Positions 1 to 6,571 of a stretch of DNA of 8,475 nt are shown one piece after another. The notes below the pieces were generated by a model, which searched no databases, had not been told where the DNA came from, and was given only the letters and a program-made list of their open reading frames with translations. This stretch comes from Actinomycetota bacterium (GTDB taxonomy: Bacteria; Actinomycetota; Actinomycetes; Nanopelagicales; Nanopelagicaceae), in contig WLCR01000040.1 in assembly GCA_009705235.1 (NCBI GenBank), positions 1 to 8,475 on the forward strand. The letters are read 5' to 3'. A program made the position numbers and the translations under genes. The stretch's first letter is position 1; each line of letters begins with the position of its first letter.

Positions 1-82
1 CTGGAATTCCAAACATCACATCGACGCCGGCAGACTCCAAAGATTGCACGAGTGATTTAGCTCCACTCATCTTCTTGCTCAT
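1..82 (-). CDS. ilvB: Acetolactate synthase large subunit, N-terminal fragment (27 codons)
   Basis: The gene starts at ATG 82-80 and runs off the left edge. The visible residues are MSKKMSGAKSLVQSLESAGV followed by DVMFGIP. The pattern (M-x-GAK-x-hydrophobic-x-x-SLE...FGIP) matches the start of the actinobacterial acetolactate synthase catalytic subunit, where the next residues are normally the GG of the FGIPGG thiamine-diphosphate enzyme motif. The enzyme condenses two pyruvates to acetolactate, or pyruvate with 2-oxobutyrate, the first common step of valine, leucine and isoleucine synthesis. The first ATG is chosen because AAAGGAG lies six bases before it; a second in-frame ATG at codon 5 has no such site. 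The start lies behind a leader-peptide attenuator, so expression probably rises when branched-chain amino acids are scarce. Only the fragment is seen, so catalytic residues cannot be checked. Other members of the same family (for example oxalyl-CoA decarboxylase) are unlikely given the attenuator and the adjacent ilvD. Confidence 0.88.
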   Translation of the reverse strand, partial: MSKKMSGAKSLVQSLESAGVDVMFGIP

Positions 83-88
83 ATCCAT

Positions 89-95
89 CTCCTTT
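89..95 (-). promoter_or_regulatory. Shine-Dalgarno of ilvB
   Basis: Read on the minus strand this is AAAGGAG, with six bases before the ATG at 82. It fixes the ilvB start at 82 rather than at the second in-frame ATG at 70. It lies about 31 bases past the U-tract of the attenuator terminator, so it is present only in read-through transcripts. Confidence 0.85.
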
Positions 96-126
96 CATTG
101 TGTTCAACTTGTTTGGGTGTGAAATG

Positions 127-151
127 AAAAAACCCCCAGATAACTGAGGGT
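127..151 (-). terminator. Intrinsic terminator (attenuator) upstream of ilvB
   Basis: On the minus strand ACCCUCAG (151-144) pairs with CUGGGGGU (139-132) around a UUAU loop (143-140). The stem is 8 bp with one G.U pair (147:136), and the 3' side runs into six consecutive U (132-127). This is a textbook Rho-independent terminator. It lies after the short leader ORF and before the ilvB ribosome binding site, with no gene ending just upstream other than that ORF. It is therefore read as the conditional terminator of an amino-acid attenuator and not as the end of the ilvD transcript, which lies more than 140 bases upstream. It would also stop any read-through from ilvD unless attenuation is relieved. 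Confidence 0.9.
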
Positions 152-180
152 GGCGCATGATCACATATCGATCACGCGCC
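152..180 (-). promoter_or_regulatory. Leader hairpin between leader-peptide stop and terminator
   Basis: A near-perfect inverted repeat: GGCGCGUGAUC (180-170) pairs with GAUCAUGCGCC (162-152) around a 7-base loop (169-163), giving 11 bp with one G.U (175:157). It starts one base after the leader-peptide stop codon and ends directly beside the first base of the terminator stem at 151. A ribosome sitting on the stop codon would cover its 5' arm, while one stalled on the upstream Val codons would leave it free. Its position fits the pause or antiterminator stem of a translation-coupled attenuator. It does not share bases with the terminator stem, so how it would block termination is not evident from pairing alone. 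Confidence 0.75.
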
Positions 181-181
181 T

Positions 182-211
182 TTAAATCACCACCACAAAT
201 GTTGTGCTCAT
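182..211 (-). CDS. Branched-chain amino acid leader peptide MSTTFVVVI
   Basis: A nine-codon ORF, ATG 211-209 to TAA 184-182, encodes MSTTFVVVI. Residues 6-9 are Val-Val-Val-Ile, written GTG GTG GTG ATT, the regulatory amino acids expected for an acetolactate synthase operon. The stop is followed after one base by an 11-bp hairpin and then an intrinsic terminator, so the order is that of a classical leader-peptide attenuator. When charged Val-tRNA or Ile-tRNA is scarce, a ribosome would stall on these codons and termination before ilvB would be relieved (known for ilv leaders; inferred here). No dedicated ribosome binding site is needed if the transcript starts at the ATG, as the promoter position suggests; a GGAG at 224-221 exists but overlaps the predicted -10. 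The two threonine codons may be incidental. It is too short for gene finders and is probably unannotated. Confidence 0.87.
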   Translation of the reverse strand: MSTTFVVVI

Positions 212-246
212 GTACCTATTCTCCAATGAAGCAGGCTCAACGTCAA
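212..246 (-). promoter_or_regulatory. Predicted promoter of the ilvB leader transcript
   Basis: On the minus strand there is TTGACG (246-241, five of six matches to the -35 consensus TTGACA), a 17-base spacer, and GAGAAT (223-218, four of six matches to TATAAT). Six bases later comes the A of the leader-peptide ATG at 211, which is where +1 would be expected. The promoter therefore predicts a leaderless start for the leader ORF, a common mode in Actinobacteria. The -35 and the spacer are good; the -10 is mediocre. It would give ilvB a transcription start independent of ilvD. Confidence 0.65.
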
Positions 247-250
247 GGGA

Positions 251-266
251 TGAGATGCAGATCTCA
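251..266. repeat. Short inverted repeat just upstream of the ilvB leader promoter
   Basis: TGAGAT and ATCTCA form a perfect 6-bp inverted repeat around a 4-base loop, ending four bases upstream of the predicted -35. It shares bases 264-266 with the larger inverted repeat at 264-293, so the two could not fold together in RNA. It could be an operator or a small RNA stem in the 3' tail of the ilvD transcript. No regulator can be named. Confidence 0.4.
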
Positions 267-293
267 CATCTTGGAATATTGGACCAGATGTGA
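264..293. repeat. Inverted repeat after ilvD, possible operator or 3' hairpin
   Basis: TCACATCT (minus strand, 293-286) is matched by AGATGTGA (271-264), an 8-bp perfect dyad with 14 bases between. Two further GG/CC pairs are possible with a one-base bulge. It begins five bases after the ilvD stop codon and is centred about 68 bases upstream of the predicted ilvB leader start. As RNA it could protect or mark the ilvD 3' end, but no U-run follows, so it is not a standard intrinsic terminator. As DNA it could bind a dimeric regulator. Neither role can be decided from the sequence. Confidence 0.45.
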
Positions 294-298
294 AAGCA

Positions 299-1972
299 CT
301 ACTGACAGATCGCGCCCTTAGATGCGGACTGAACCAACTTTGAATACTTAGCTAAAACACCGTGCGTGTATGTATGAGTCAGTGGCGTCCATCCAACTTT
401 ACGGGCTTCAAGTTCTGCTTCATCTACTAATAAATCCAATGTGCGATTCTTAATGTCGATTCGTACTAGATCGCCATCCTTAATGAACGCAATCGGTCCC
501 CCATCAACGGCCTCTGGTGCGACATGGCCAACGCACAAACCAGTTGATCCACCAGAGAAGCGACCATCCGTTAACAACAACGTTGACTTGCCAAGGCCTG
601 CACCTTTTATCGCGCCAGTGATCATTAACATTTCACGCATACCTGGTCCGCCCTTAGGACCTTCATAACGGATTACAACTACATCGCCCGCTTTTATCGA
701 TCCATTTTCTAAAGCGTCCATCGCTGCTCGTTCGCGTTCAAATACACGAGCTGGCCCTTCAAAACTTTCTATTCCGATTCCGGCGGTTTTGCATAATGCG
801 CCTTCAGTTGCAAGAGAGCCACCAAGAATTGTGATGCCAACATCGGTAGAGATCGGTGCCGAAACAGCCTTGAGAATTTGCCCATCTGGATCAGGTGGAT
901 TGATCTCCTTTAAGTTTTCAGCCATGGTCTTGCCTGTGACTGTCAAAACATCTCCATGCAATAAACCAGCATCTAGTAAGCCCTTAAGCACGACTGGAAT
1001 TCCACCAACCTTGTCTACATCGCTCATTACAAATTGACCAAAAGGCTTGAGGTCACCTAGTAAAGGAACCTTTGAACCAATCCGATGGAAATCATCCAGT
1101 GAAAGATCTACATGTGCTTCGTTAGCAATTGCTAACAAGTGCAGTACCGCGTTGGTAGAACCACCTAATGCCATCAAAATTGTGATTGCATTTTCAAATG
1201 CAGGCTTCGTCAAGATGTCTCGAGTAGTAATTCCTTGACGAATTAGTTCAACTACAGCCGCACCTGATGCAATCGCATATGTGTCTCGACGGCGATCAAC
1301 CGCTGGAGGCGCAGCAGATCCTGGTAACGACAATCCAATAGCTTCGCCGATACTTGCCATCGTGTTTGCGGTGTACATTCCTCCGCAGGCACCTTCTCCG
1401 GGACAGATTGCACGTTCTATTTGATCAACGCGCTCTTTTGTAATTAATCCACGAGCGCAGGCACCAACTGCCTCGAATGCATCGATGATTGTTACATCTT
1501 TGCCGTCAACTTGTCCTGGCAATGTCGAACCCGCATAAACAAAAACACTCGCAACATCGATACGTGCTGCCGCCATCATCATGCCAGGTAAAGATTTGTC
1601 ACATCCAGCAAATGTAACCATGCCATCTAAACGCTCTGCTTGCATAACGCATTCAACAGAGTCTGCGATTACTTCACGAGATACTAATGAAAAGTGCATT
1701 CCTTCATGGCCCATTGAGATTCCATCGGAAACAGAAATGGTTCCAAATTGCATTGGAAAACCACCAGCATCAATTACGCCTTGCTTGGATGCTTTAGCTA
1801 AACGGTCCAACGATAGATTGCACGGAGTAATTTCATTCCATGATGATGCTATTCCAATTTGTGGCTTAACCCAATCAGCATCTCCCATACCGACTGCACG
1901 CAACATTCCACGTGCAGCGGCTCTTTCGAGTCCATCAGTTACTACCCCGGAACGCGGTTTCATGTTAGGCAT
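299..1972 (-). CDS. ilvD: Dihydroxy-acid dehydratase (557 aa)
   Basis: IlvD dehydrates 2,3-dihydroxy-isovalerate and 2,3-dihydroxy-3-methylvalerate to the 2-keto acids, the third step of valine and isoleucine synthesis and shared by leucine, in the cytosol. The three cysteines expected to ligate an iron-sulfur cluster are present: Cys51 (ITPCN), Cys124 (AGCDKSLPG) and Cys196 ([14 protein letters not shown]). Lys126 in the CDKS motif and Asp83 ([12 protein letters not shown]) fit the magnesium site. The RFSGG motif at 471-475 holds the expected active-site serine (Ser473), and the C-terminal barrel ends normally. Length and sequence (for example [15 protein letters not shown]) are of the mycobacterial type, so by homology to that enzyme a [2Fe-2S] cluster is likely. 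The ATG at 1972 is nine bases after the gatB stop and has no Shine-Dalgarno. A TAGACT six bases before it suggests a leaderless transcript. A second ATG, codon 4 (1963), is possible. ilvB follows beyond an attenuator. Confidence 0.97.
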   Translation of the reverse strand: MPNMKPRSGVVTDGLERAAARGMLRAVGMGDADWVKPQIGIASSWNEITPCNLSLDRLAKASKQGVIDAGGFPMQFGTISVSDGISMGHEGMHFSLVSREVIADSVECVMQAERLDGMVTFAGCDKSLPGMMMAAARIDVASVFVYAGSTLPGQVDGKDVTIIDAFEAVGACARGLITKERVDQIERAICPGEGACGGMYTANTMASIGEAIGLSLPGSAAPPAVDRRRDTYAIASGAAVVELIRQGITTRDILTKPAFENAITILMALGGSTNAVLHLLAIANEAHVDLSLDDFHRIGSKVPLLGDLKPFGQFVMSDVDKVGGIPVVLKGLLDAGLLHGDVLTVTGKTMAENLKEINPPDPDGQILKAVSAPISTDVGITILGGSLATEGALCKTAGIGIESFEGPARVFERERAAMDALENGSIKAGDVVVIRYEGPKGGPGMREMLMITGAIKGAGLGKSTLLLTDGRFSGGSTGLCVGHVAPEAVDGGPIAFIKDGDLVRIDIKNRTLDLLVDEAELEARKVGWTPLTHTYTHGVLAKYSKLVQSASKGAICQ

Positions 1973-1984
1973 TTGCTAAGTCTA
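1973..1984 (-). promoter_or_regulatory. Possible -10 element for leaderless ilvD
   Basis: TAGACT at 1984-1979 matches the actinobacterial TANNNT -10 form and is followed by six bases, which puts the expected +1 on the A of the ilvD ATG (1972). The gap contains no Shine-Dalgarno. The first three bases are the gatB stop codon, so part of the match is imposed by that, and no convincing -35 is seen. ilvD may also be read from the gat transcript. Confidence 0.42.
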
Positions 1985-3490
1985 GCCTTCTGATTGTCCG
2001 AGGTAGGTTAAAAGAAGCGAGCGAACTTTGGCAGCATCTGCTTGACCCTTTGTCTCTTTCATAACTGCACCAATTAATGCACCGGCAGCAGGCACATGTC
2101 CGTTGCGTACCTTTTCAGCAGTCTCTGCTTGTTCACCGCACACTTTTTCAATCGCTGCCATTAGTGCGCCATCATCATTAACAACTTTGATTCCACGCTG
2201 TGCAACTACCTGTGCTGGCTTTCCTTCCCCAGCAATAACACCTTCTACAACTTGACGTGCAAGCTTGTCAGTTAATTCACCTGCGTTAACAAGTGCCACG
2301 ATTTCTGCAACATCGGCAGGTGTAATTGCAAGATCTGCAATCGCTACATCCTTGTCGTTTGCAATTCGTGAAATTTCTCCGAGCCACCATGTACGCGCCT
2401 TCGTAGGATCTGCGCCAAGCAACACTGTTGCTTCAACAATATCTAGAACATCTGCGTTGATCATCGCAGCCATTTCCTTATCAGGAACTGCCCATGCTTC
2501 TTGCAGACGCTTGCGACGAAGTGATGATCGTTCTGGCAACGCTGCACGCAAAGTTTCAATCCATGCAGCATCTGGTTCAACAGGCACCAGATCTGGCTCA
2601 GGGAAGTAACGGTAATCCTCAGCTTGTTCCTTTGAACGACCAGAGCGAGTTAGCCCTGTGTCCTCTTGGAAGTGACGAGTCTCTTGAACAACGCGTCCAC
2701 CAGCATTTAGCAACTCTGCATGGCGAATCATTTCACCACGAATTGCGCGCTCGACAGATCGAAGTGAGTTCACATTCTTAGTTTCACTTCGGGTGCCAAG
2801 TTTTTCTGCGCCAATCAATCGCAATGACACGTTTGCATCGCAACGAAGTGAGCCTTGCTCCATCTTGACATCACTGACGCCCAATGAACGCAATATGTCG
2901 CGAAGTTCGGCAACATAGGCTTTTGCTACCTCAGGTGCATACTTTCCAGTACCAGGAACAATCTTGGTGACAATTTCAACTAATGGAATTCCAGCTCGGT
3001 TGTAATCAAGGAGTGAGTACTCGGCTCCATGAATTCGACCAGTTGCACCACCGACATGTAGTGACTTACCTGTGTCCTCTTCCATATGTACGCGCTCTAC
3101 TTCAACACGAAACTTCTTTGGTCCTTCTTCAGTTTCGATCTCAACATCAACATAACCATCAACACAGATTGGTTCGTCATACTGAGAAATCTGGAAGTTC
3201 TTTGGCATATCTGGATAGAAGTAGTTTTTGCGAGCAAAGCGTGAGAAAGGAGCAATAGAACAGTTGAGTGCAAGACCGATTTTAATCGTTGATTCAATTG
3301 CTTTTTCATTGACTACAGGCAATGCACCTGGCAATGCTAGACAAACTGGACAAGTTTGTGTGTTTGGTTCGGCACCAAAGATTGTGCTGCAACCACAAAA
3401 CATCTTTGAATTTGTATTGAGCTCAACGTGAACCTCAAGGCCCAATACTGGCTCGTACTTAGCAACTACATCATCATATGAAAGAGTCAT
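1982..3490 (-). CDS. gatB: Asp/Glu-tRNA amidotransferase subunit B (502 aa)
   Basis: GatB binds the misacylated Glu-tRNA(Gln) or Asp-tRNA(Asn), phosphorylates the side-chain carboxylate with ATP and transfers ammonia received from GatA. The cradle domain starts with [12 protein letters not shown] (13-24). Cys32/Cys34 and Cys47/Cys50 form the CxC...CPVC zinc-binding pattern. The family signature [13 protein letters not shown] is at 160-172 and [10 protein letters not shown] at 292-301. The C-terminal part (about 350-502) is the helical and YqeY-like tRNA-binding region, ending in [13 protein letters not shown]... as usual. Length is standard. The start ATG overlaps the gatA stop (ATGA) and follows a strong Shine-Dalgarno, GGGAGGAG (3502-3495), at four bases. 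That makes gatC-gatA-gatB a translationally linked unit producing equal subunits. The stop is TAG, nine bases before ilvD. All expected family blocks are present. Confidence 0.97.
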   Translation of the reverse strand: MTLSYDDVVAKYEPVLGLEVHVELNTNSKMFCGCSTIFGAEPNTQTCPVCLALPGALPVVNEKAIESTIKIGLALNCSIAPFSRFARKNYFYPDMPKNFQISQYDEPICVDGYVDVEIETEEGPKKFRVEVERVHMEEDTGKSLHVGGATGRIHGAEYSLLDYNRAGIPLVEIVTKIVPGTGKYAPEVAKAYVAELRDILRSLGVSDVKMEQGSLRCDANVSLRLIGAEKLGTRSETKNVNSLRSVERAIRGEMIRHAELLNAGGRVVQETRHFQEDTGLTRSGRSKEQAEDYRYFPEPDLVPVEPDAAWIETLRAALPERSSLRRKRLQEAWAVPDKEMAAMINADVLDIVEATVLLGADPTKARTWWLGEISRIANDKDVAIADLAITPADVAEIVALVNAGELTDKLARQVVEGVIAGEGKPAQVVAQRGIKVVNDDGALMAAIEKVCGEQAETAEKVRNGHVPAAGALIGAVMKETKGQADAAKVRSLLLTYLGQSEG

Positions 3491-4983
3491 CGAACTCCTC
3501 CCATGATTGGTGCCTTATCCAGTAATGGGGCACCCCACTTGGAAAGTAGCGCTGCTTCCAGGGCTGCGCCTACCGAATACATACGTTCATCTTTCATAAC
3601 AGGTGACATTATTTGGAAACCAACTGGCAGCCCATCTTCATCTGCAAGTCCTGATGGCAATGACATTCCACCGATTCCGGCCATGTTGACTGGGATTGTT
3701 GCAATGTCATTTAAATACATGGCCAGCGGATCATTAGCTTTCTCGCCAATTTTAAAAGCTGTTGTTGGGCATGTAGGAGAAACCAAAACATCTGCTCTTT
3801 CAAAAGCCTTTGTGAAGTCCTGAGTTATCAGGGTGCGAACCTTTTGCGCGCTTCCATAATAAGCATCGTAATAACCAGATGACAAAGCATAAGTTCCCAA
3901 GATGATACGGCGCTTTACCTCTTTGCCGAAGCCAACTTCGCGAGTTAAATTCATAACAGATTCAGCTGATGCTCCATCAATGTCGCCAACACGCAAGCCA
4001 TACCGCATCGCATCAAAGCGAGCTAAGTTAGATGAGCATTCAGATGGAGCAATTAAATAGTATGCAGCAAGGGCGTATTCAAAGTTAGGCGCAGACACTT
4101 CAACGATTTCTGCGCCAGCCTTAGCCAACAATTCAAGAGATTCCTCAAAGCGTGCACGAACTCCAGGCTGGTATCCATCGCCATTGAGTTCTTTTACAAC
4201 GCCGATCTTCATTCCCTTAACATCACCTGATTTCGCAGCAGTAACTACTTGAGGAACTGGCGCATTAATACTTGTTGCATCCTTGGGATCATGTCCAGCA
4301 ATTGCTTCATGCAATAACGCCGCATCTAAAACTGTGCGCGCACATGGTCCGGCTTGATCAAGTGATGAAGAAAAAGCAACTAAGCCATAACGAGAAACTC
4401 CACCGTACGTTGGTTTGACTCCGACTGTTCCTGTTACAGCTGCAGGTTGGCGAATAGATCCACCAGTATCTGTGCCAATTGCAAGTGGTGCTTCAAATGC
4501 TGCAAGAGCTGCCGATGATCCACCACCTGAACCACCCGGAATGCGAGTCAAATCCCATGGGTTATGCGTTGGACCATATGCAGAGTTTTCTGTCGATGAA
4601 CCCATCGCAAACTCATCCATATTGGTTTTACCCAAAATAACAATGTCATTTTTCTTAAGGTTTGCAACAACCGTTGAGTCATATGGTGGACGCCAACCTT
4701 CAAGGATTTTAGAACCACACGTTGTTGGAATACCTTTTTGAGCCATTACATCTTTGAGTGCAAGTGGAACACCTGCAAGTGGTGACAACTTTTCACCCTT
4801 TGCACGCTTTGCATCAACTGCTGCTGCTTGGGCTAAAGCACCTTCGGTATCAACATACAAAAATGCATGAACATCAGTATCAACAGCAGCAATACGATCT
4901 AAATGTGCTTGCGTCAATACAACAGAAGTTGTTTCACCTGCAGCCAGCTTGGCCGCCATTTCAGATGCTGAGTTACGAATCAT
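3487..4983 (-). CDS. gatA: Glutamyl-tRNA(Gln) amidotransferase subunit A (498 aa)
   Basis: GatA is the glutaminase of the GatCAB complex: it hydrolyses glutamine and passes ammonia through an internal channel to GatB. It belongs to the amidase-signature family. The Ser-cisSer-Lys triad is visible as Lys77 (LALKD), Ser152 ([11 protein letters not shown]) and Ser176 ([10 protein letters not shown], nucleophile). The spacing equals that of characterised GatA enzymes. The flanking [20 protein letters not shown] block (118-137) is the GatA-type sequence rather than that of a general amidase. The ATG overlaps the gatC stop by four bases (ATGA), with only a weak purine-rich site (GGGTGAAG) upstream, so translation is probably coupled to gatC. 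It in turn overlaps gatB by four bases. Length is typical and nothing is missing. Because the partner genes gatC and gatB flank it, an alternative role as a stand-alone amidase is very unlikely. Confidence 0.97.
   Translation of the reverse strand: MIRNSASEMAAKLAAGETTSVVLTQAHLDRIAAVDTDVHAFLYVDTEGALAQAAAVDAKRAKGEKLSPLAGVPLALKDVMAQKGIPTTCGSKILEGWRPPYDSTVVANLKKNDIVILGKTNMDEFAMGSSTENSAYGPTHNPWDLTRIPGGSGGGSSAALAAFEAPLAIGTDTGGSIRQPAAVTGTVGVKPTYGGVSRYGLVAFSSSLDQAGPCARTVLDAALLHEAIAGHDPKDATSINAPVPQVVTAAKSGDVKGMKIGVVKELNGDGYQPGVRARFEESLELLAKAGAEIVEVSAPNFEYALAAYYLIAPSECSSNLARFDAMRYGLRVGDIDGASAESVMNLTREVGFGKEVKRRIILGTYALSSGYYDAYYGSAQKVRTLITQDFTKAFERADVLVSPTCPTTAFKIGEKANDPLAMYLNDIATIPVNMAGIGGMSLPSGLADEDGLPVGFQIMSPVMKDERMYSVGAALEAALLSKWGAPLLDKAPIMGGVR
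3495..3502 (-). promoter_or_regulatory. Strong Shine-Dalgarno of gatB inside the gatA 3' end
   Basis: GGGAGGAG on the minus strand lies four bases before the gatB ATG, within the last codons of gatA. It is the strongest ribosome binding site in the gat cluster, so gatB probably initiates independently of gatA termination. Confidence 0.8.
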
Positions 4984-5276
4984 TCTTCACCCAAAATCTG
5001 TGGAACACGGAAGCGTTGTTCTTCTTGTGCCGGCGCACCTGACAGAGCCTCTTCTGGAGTAAGACTTGGAACAACTACATCTGGGCGAAAGACATTACGA
5101 AGTGGCAATGGATGCGAAGTTGCTTCAACATCTGCTCCGGCAACTTCTTGCACACGAGCAACGGCATCCAAAATCACTGTGAACTCTTTAGAGAGATTGA
5201 CTAACTCTTCTTCGCTCATTTCGATGCGGGCTAGGCCTGCAAGTTTTGCGACATCATCGCGTGAAAGGCTGCTCAT
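4980..5276 (-). CDS. gatC: Glutamyl-tRNA(Gln) amidotransferase subunit C (98 aa)
   Basis: GatC is the small non-catalytic subunit that wraps around GatA and GatB and stabilises the amidotransferase. The start [20 protein letters not shown] and the motif [15 protein letters not shown] (about 55-69), followed by a PQILGEE tail, are typical of the family, as is the length of about 95-100 residues. The ATG at 5276 is preferred. The upstream in-frame ATG at 5339 would add 21 residues unlike any GatC and would overlap proA by 37 bases. There is no Shine-Dalgarno before 5276; a TAGACT seven bases upstream suggests a leaderless message beginning in the 26-base gap after proA. The stop overlaps the gatA start (ATGA), so the gat genes are one unit. 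Together with gatA and gatB it indicates the indirect, transamidation route to Gln-tRNA(Gln), the general rule in Actinobacteria, and possibly to Asn-tRNA(Asn). Confidence 0.93.
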   Translation of the reverse strand: MSSLSRDDVAKLAGLARIEMSEEELVNLSKEFTVILDAVARVQEVAGADVEATSHPLPLRNVFRPDVVVPSLTPEEALSGAPAQEEQRFRVPQILGEE

Positions 5277-5289
5277 GGGTGTCAGTCTA
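5277..5289 (-). promoter_or_regulatory. Possible -10 element for leaderless gatC
   Basis: In the 26-base proA-gatC gap the minus strand reads TAGACT (5289-5284), then seven bases, then the gatC ATG at 5276. This puts the expected +1 at 5277 or 5276. The hexamer fits the actinobacterial TANNNT -10 form, and no Shine-Dalgarno is present. The -35 is not recognisable, which is common for such promoters. It would separate gatCAB transcription from obg-proBA. Confidence 0.48.
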
Positions 5290-5302
5290 ATTAAATTGCA
5301 GC

Positions 5303-6571
5303 CTAACTGCGAATTTGACCATTTCCCGTAACAATCCAAGTGGTCGTCGTCATCGCTTCAAGCCCCATTGGGCCTCGGGCATGTAATTTTTGATTTGAGA
5401 TACCAATTTCAGCACCAAAGCCCATTTGTTCGCCATCGGTAAAGCGTGTGGATGTATTGACCATAACTGCTGCACAATCTGCCAAAGCTATAAATCTCTT
5501 TACATTGTGATCGTTTTCGGAAATTATCGCTTCAGTATGTTGAGTACCGAATTTTGCAATGTGAGCGCTAGCTGCATCGACAGATTCAACAATAGCAACA
5601 TTGATTTCTAAAGTGCCGTACTCGGTGCAGAAGTTTTCAGCTGTAGCCAGGGATGCTGGAATGCCAACGCTTTTAGCAATCGCAAGAGAGGCGTCATCGC
5701 AGTGCAGAACAACTCCAGCCTCGTGCAAAGCCTTAAGTGCAACTGGTCCAAAATCATTAGCTACTGCTGAGTGAAGAAGAATCGTCTCTGCCGCATTACA
5801 CACACTAGGGCGCTGCACCTTTGAGTTAATGATGATTGGCAAAGCCTTTGAAAGATCTGCAAACTCATCGATATATACATGGCAAACACCTGCGCCTGTT
5901 TCAATTGTTGGAACAGTAGATTCATCAACAACCATGCGGATTAACGCAGCACTTCCTCGAGGAATTACTAAGTCTACTTTTCCACGGGCATTTAAAAGAG
6001 CTTTAACTGTTTCACGGTCATCTGAAGGGACTAGTTGAATTACATCTGCTGAGATTGTTGTAGAAGCTAATGCATCTCTCATGACTTGTACCAATACTTC
6101 ATTGCTATGTACCGCACTTGACGAGCCTCGAAGCAAGGCAGCATTTCCTGACATCAGCAAAATTACTGCAGCATCAACGGTCACATTAGGGCGTGCTTCA
6201 TAAACCATTCCAATAACACCAAATGGAACTGAAATCTGTTCTAGTTGAATGCCGTTTGACAAAGTGGATTTGCGCAATGTGTTTCCTAGCGGATCTGGAA
6301 GCTCGCTTACTTGGCGCGCTCCCCCGGCAATAGCTGTGATGCGTTCGGGAGTTAACAAAAGTCGATCTAAAAGAGATGAATTCAAACCTGAAGTGCGACC
6401 AGCTTCCATGTCTTTTTCATTGGCTGCAAGAATTTCGGTGCTGCGAGATTCAATGGCATCAGCAATAGTTTGAAGTGCGGCTTTACGCTCTGCTCCCGTG
6501 GCAATACTCAAAGTACGACTAGCAACACGAGCAGAATCGGCCAAGGAGTTAACTAATGTTTGTGCGCTCAT
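5303..6571 (-). CDS. proA: Gamma-glutamyl phosphate reductase (422 aa)
   Basis: ProA reduces gamma-glutamyl phosphate with NADPH to glutamate-5-semialdehyde, the second step of proline synthesis, in the cytosol. It has an aldehyde-dehydrogenase fold. FGVIGMVYEARPNVTVDAA (117-135) and LLRGSSSAVHSN (146-157) form the cofactor-binding side. VIPRGSAALI (202-211) and ETGAGVCHVYID (224-235) are family blocks. QRPSVCNAAETILLH (253-267) holds the catalytic Cys258, and the C-terminal block with NTSTRFTDGEQMGFGAEIGI (372-391) is intact. Length is close to the roughly 417 residues of the E. coli enzyme. The ATG directly abuts the proB stop (TAGATG) with only a weak GGTG upstream, so translation is probably coupled to proB. 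That suits enzymes that hand on an unstable acyl phosphate. A 26-base gap follows before gatC. Confidence 0.97.
   Translation of the reverse strand: MSAQTLVNSLADSARVASRTLSIATGAERKAALQTIADAIESRSTEILAANEKDMEAGRTSGLNSSLLDRLLLTPERITAIAGGARQVSELPDPLGNTLRKSTLSNGIQLEQISVPFGVIGMVYEARPNVTVDAAVILLMSGNAALLRGSSSAVHSNEVLVQVMRDALASTTISADVIQLVPSDDRETVKALLNARGKVDLVIPRGSAALIRMVVDESTVPTIETGAGVCHVYIDEFADLSKALPIIINSKVQRPSVCNAAETILLHSAVANDFGPVALKALHEAGVVLHCDDASLAIAKSVGIPASLATAENFCTEYGTLEINVAIVESVDAASAHIAKFGTQHTEAIISENDHNVKRFIALADCAAVMVNTSTRFTDGEQMGFGAEIGISNQKLHARGPMGLEAMTTTTWIVTGNGQIRS

Noticed and set aside
59..70. Second in-frame ATG of ilvB (codon 5) as the true start
   Set aside because: It lacks a Shine-Dalgarno at a suitable distance, whereas AAAGGAG sits six bases before the ATG at 82.
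146..156. Plus-strand GAGGGTGGCGC resembling the T-box AGGGUGG motif
   Set aside because: It is on the strand opposite to transcription, the rest of the T-box consensus is missing, and the ilvB leader of about 129 bases is too short for the usual T-box stem I plus antiterminator.
264..293. Inverted repeat as an intrinsic terminator for ilvD
   Set aside because: There is no U-run after the 3' arm and the stem is AT/GC mixed with a 14-base loop; the only convincing intrinsic terminator is at 151-127.
1581..1979. 132-codon open frame on the plus strand opposite the ilvD 5' end
   Set aside because: It is fully antisense to a well-conserved ilvD, has no recognisable domain or ribosome binding site, and its composition is what the complement of ilvD codons would give.
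2494..2781. 95-codon plus-strand frame opposite gatB
   Set aside because: It is antisense to conserved gatB coding sequence with no domain, start signal or neighbouring plus-strand gene.
3097..3309. 70-codon open frame on the minus strand within gatB in another frame
   Set aside because: It lies wholly inside an intact gatB, is unlike any family I know, and its basic, Leu/Ser-rich content is typical of an out-of-frame shadow.
5277..5339. Longer gatC start at ATG 5339 (119 residues)
   Set aside because: The extra 21 residues do not resemble GatC N-termini and would overlap proA by 37 bases; the ATG at 5276 gives a normal-length protein starting at the conserved region.
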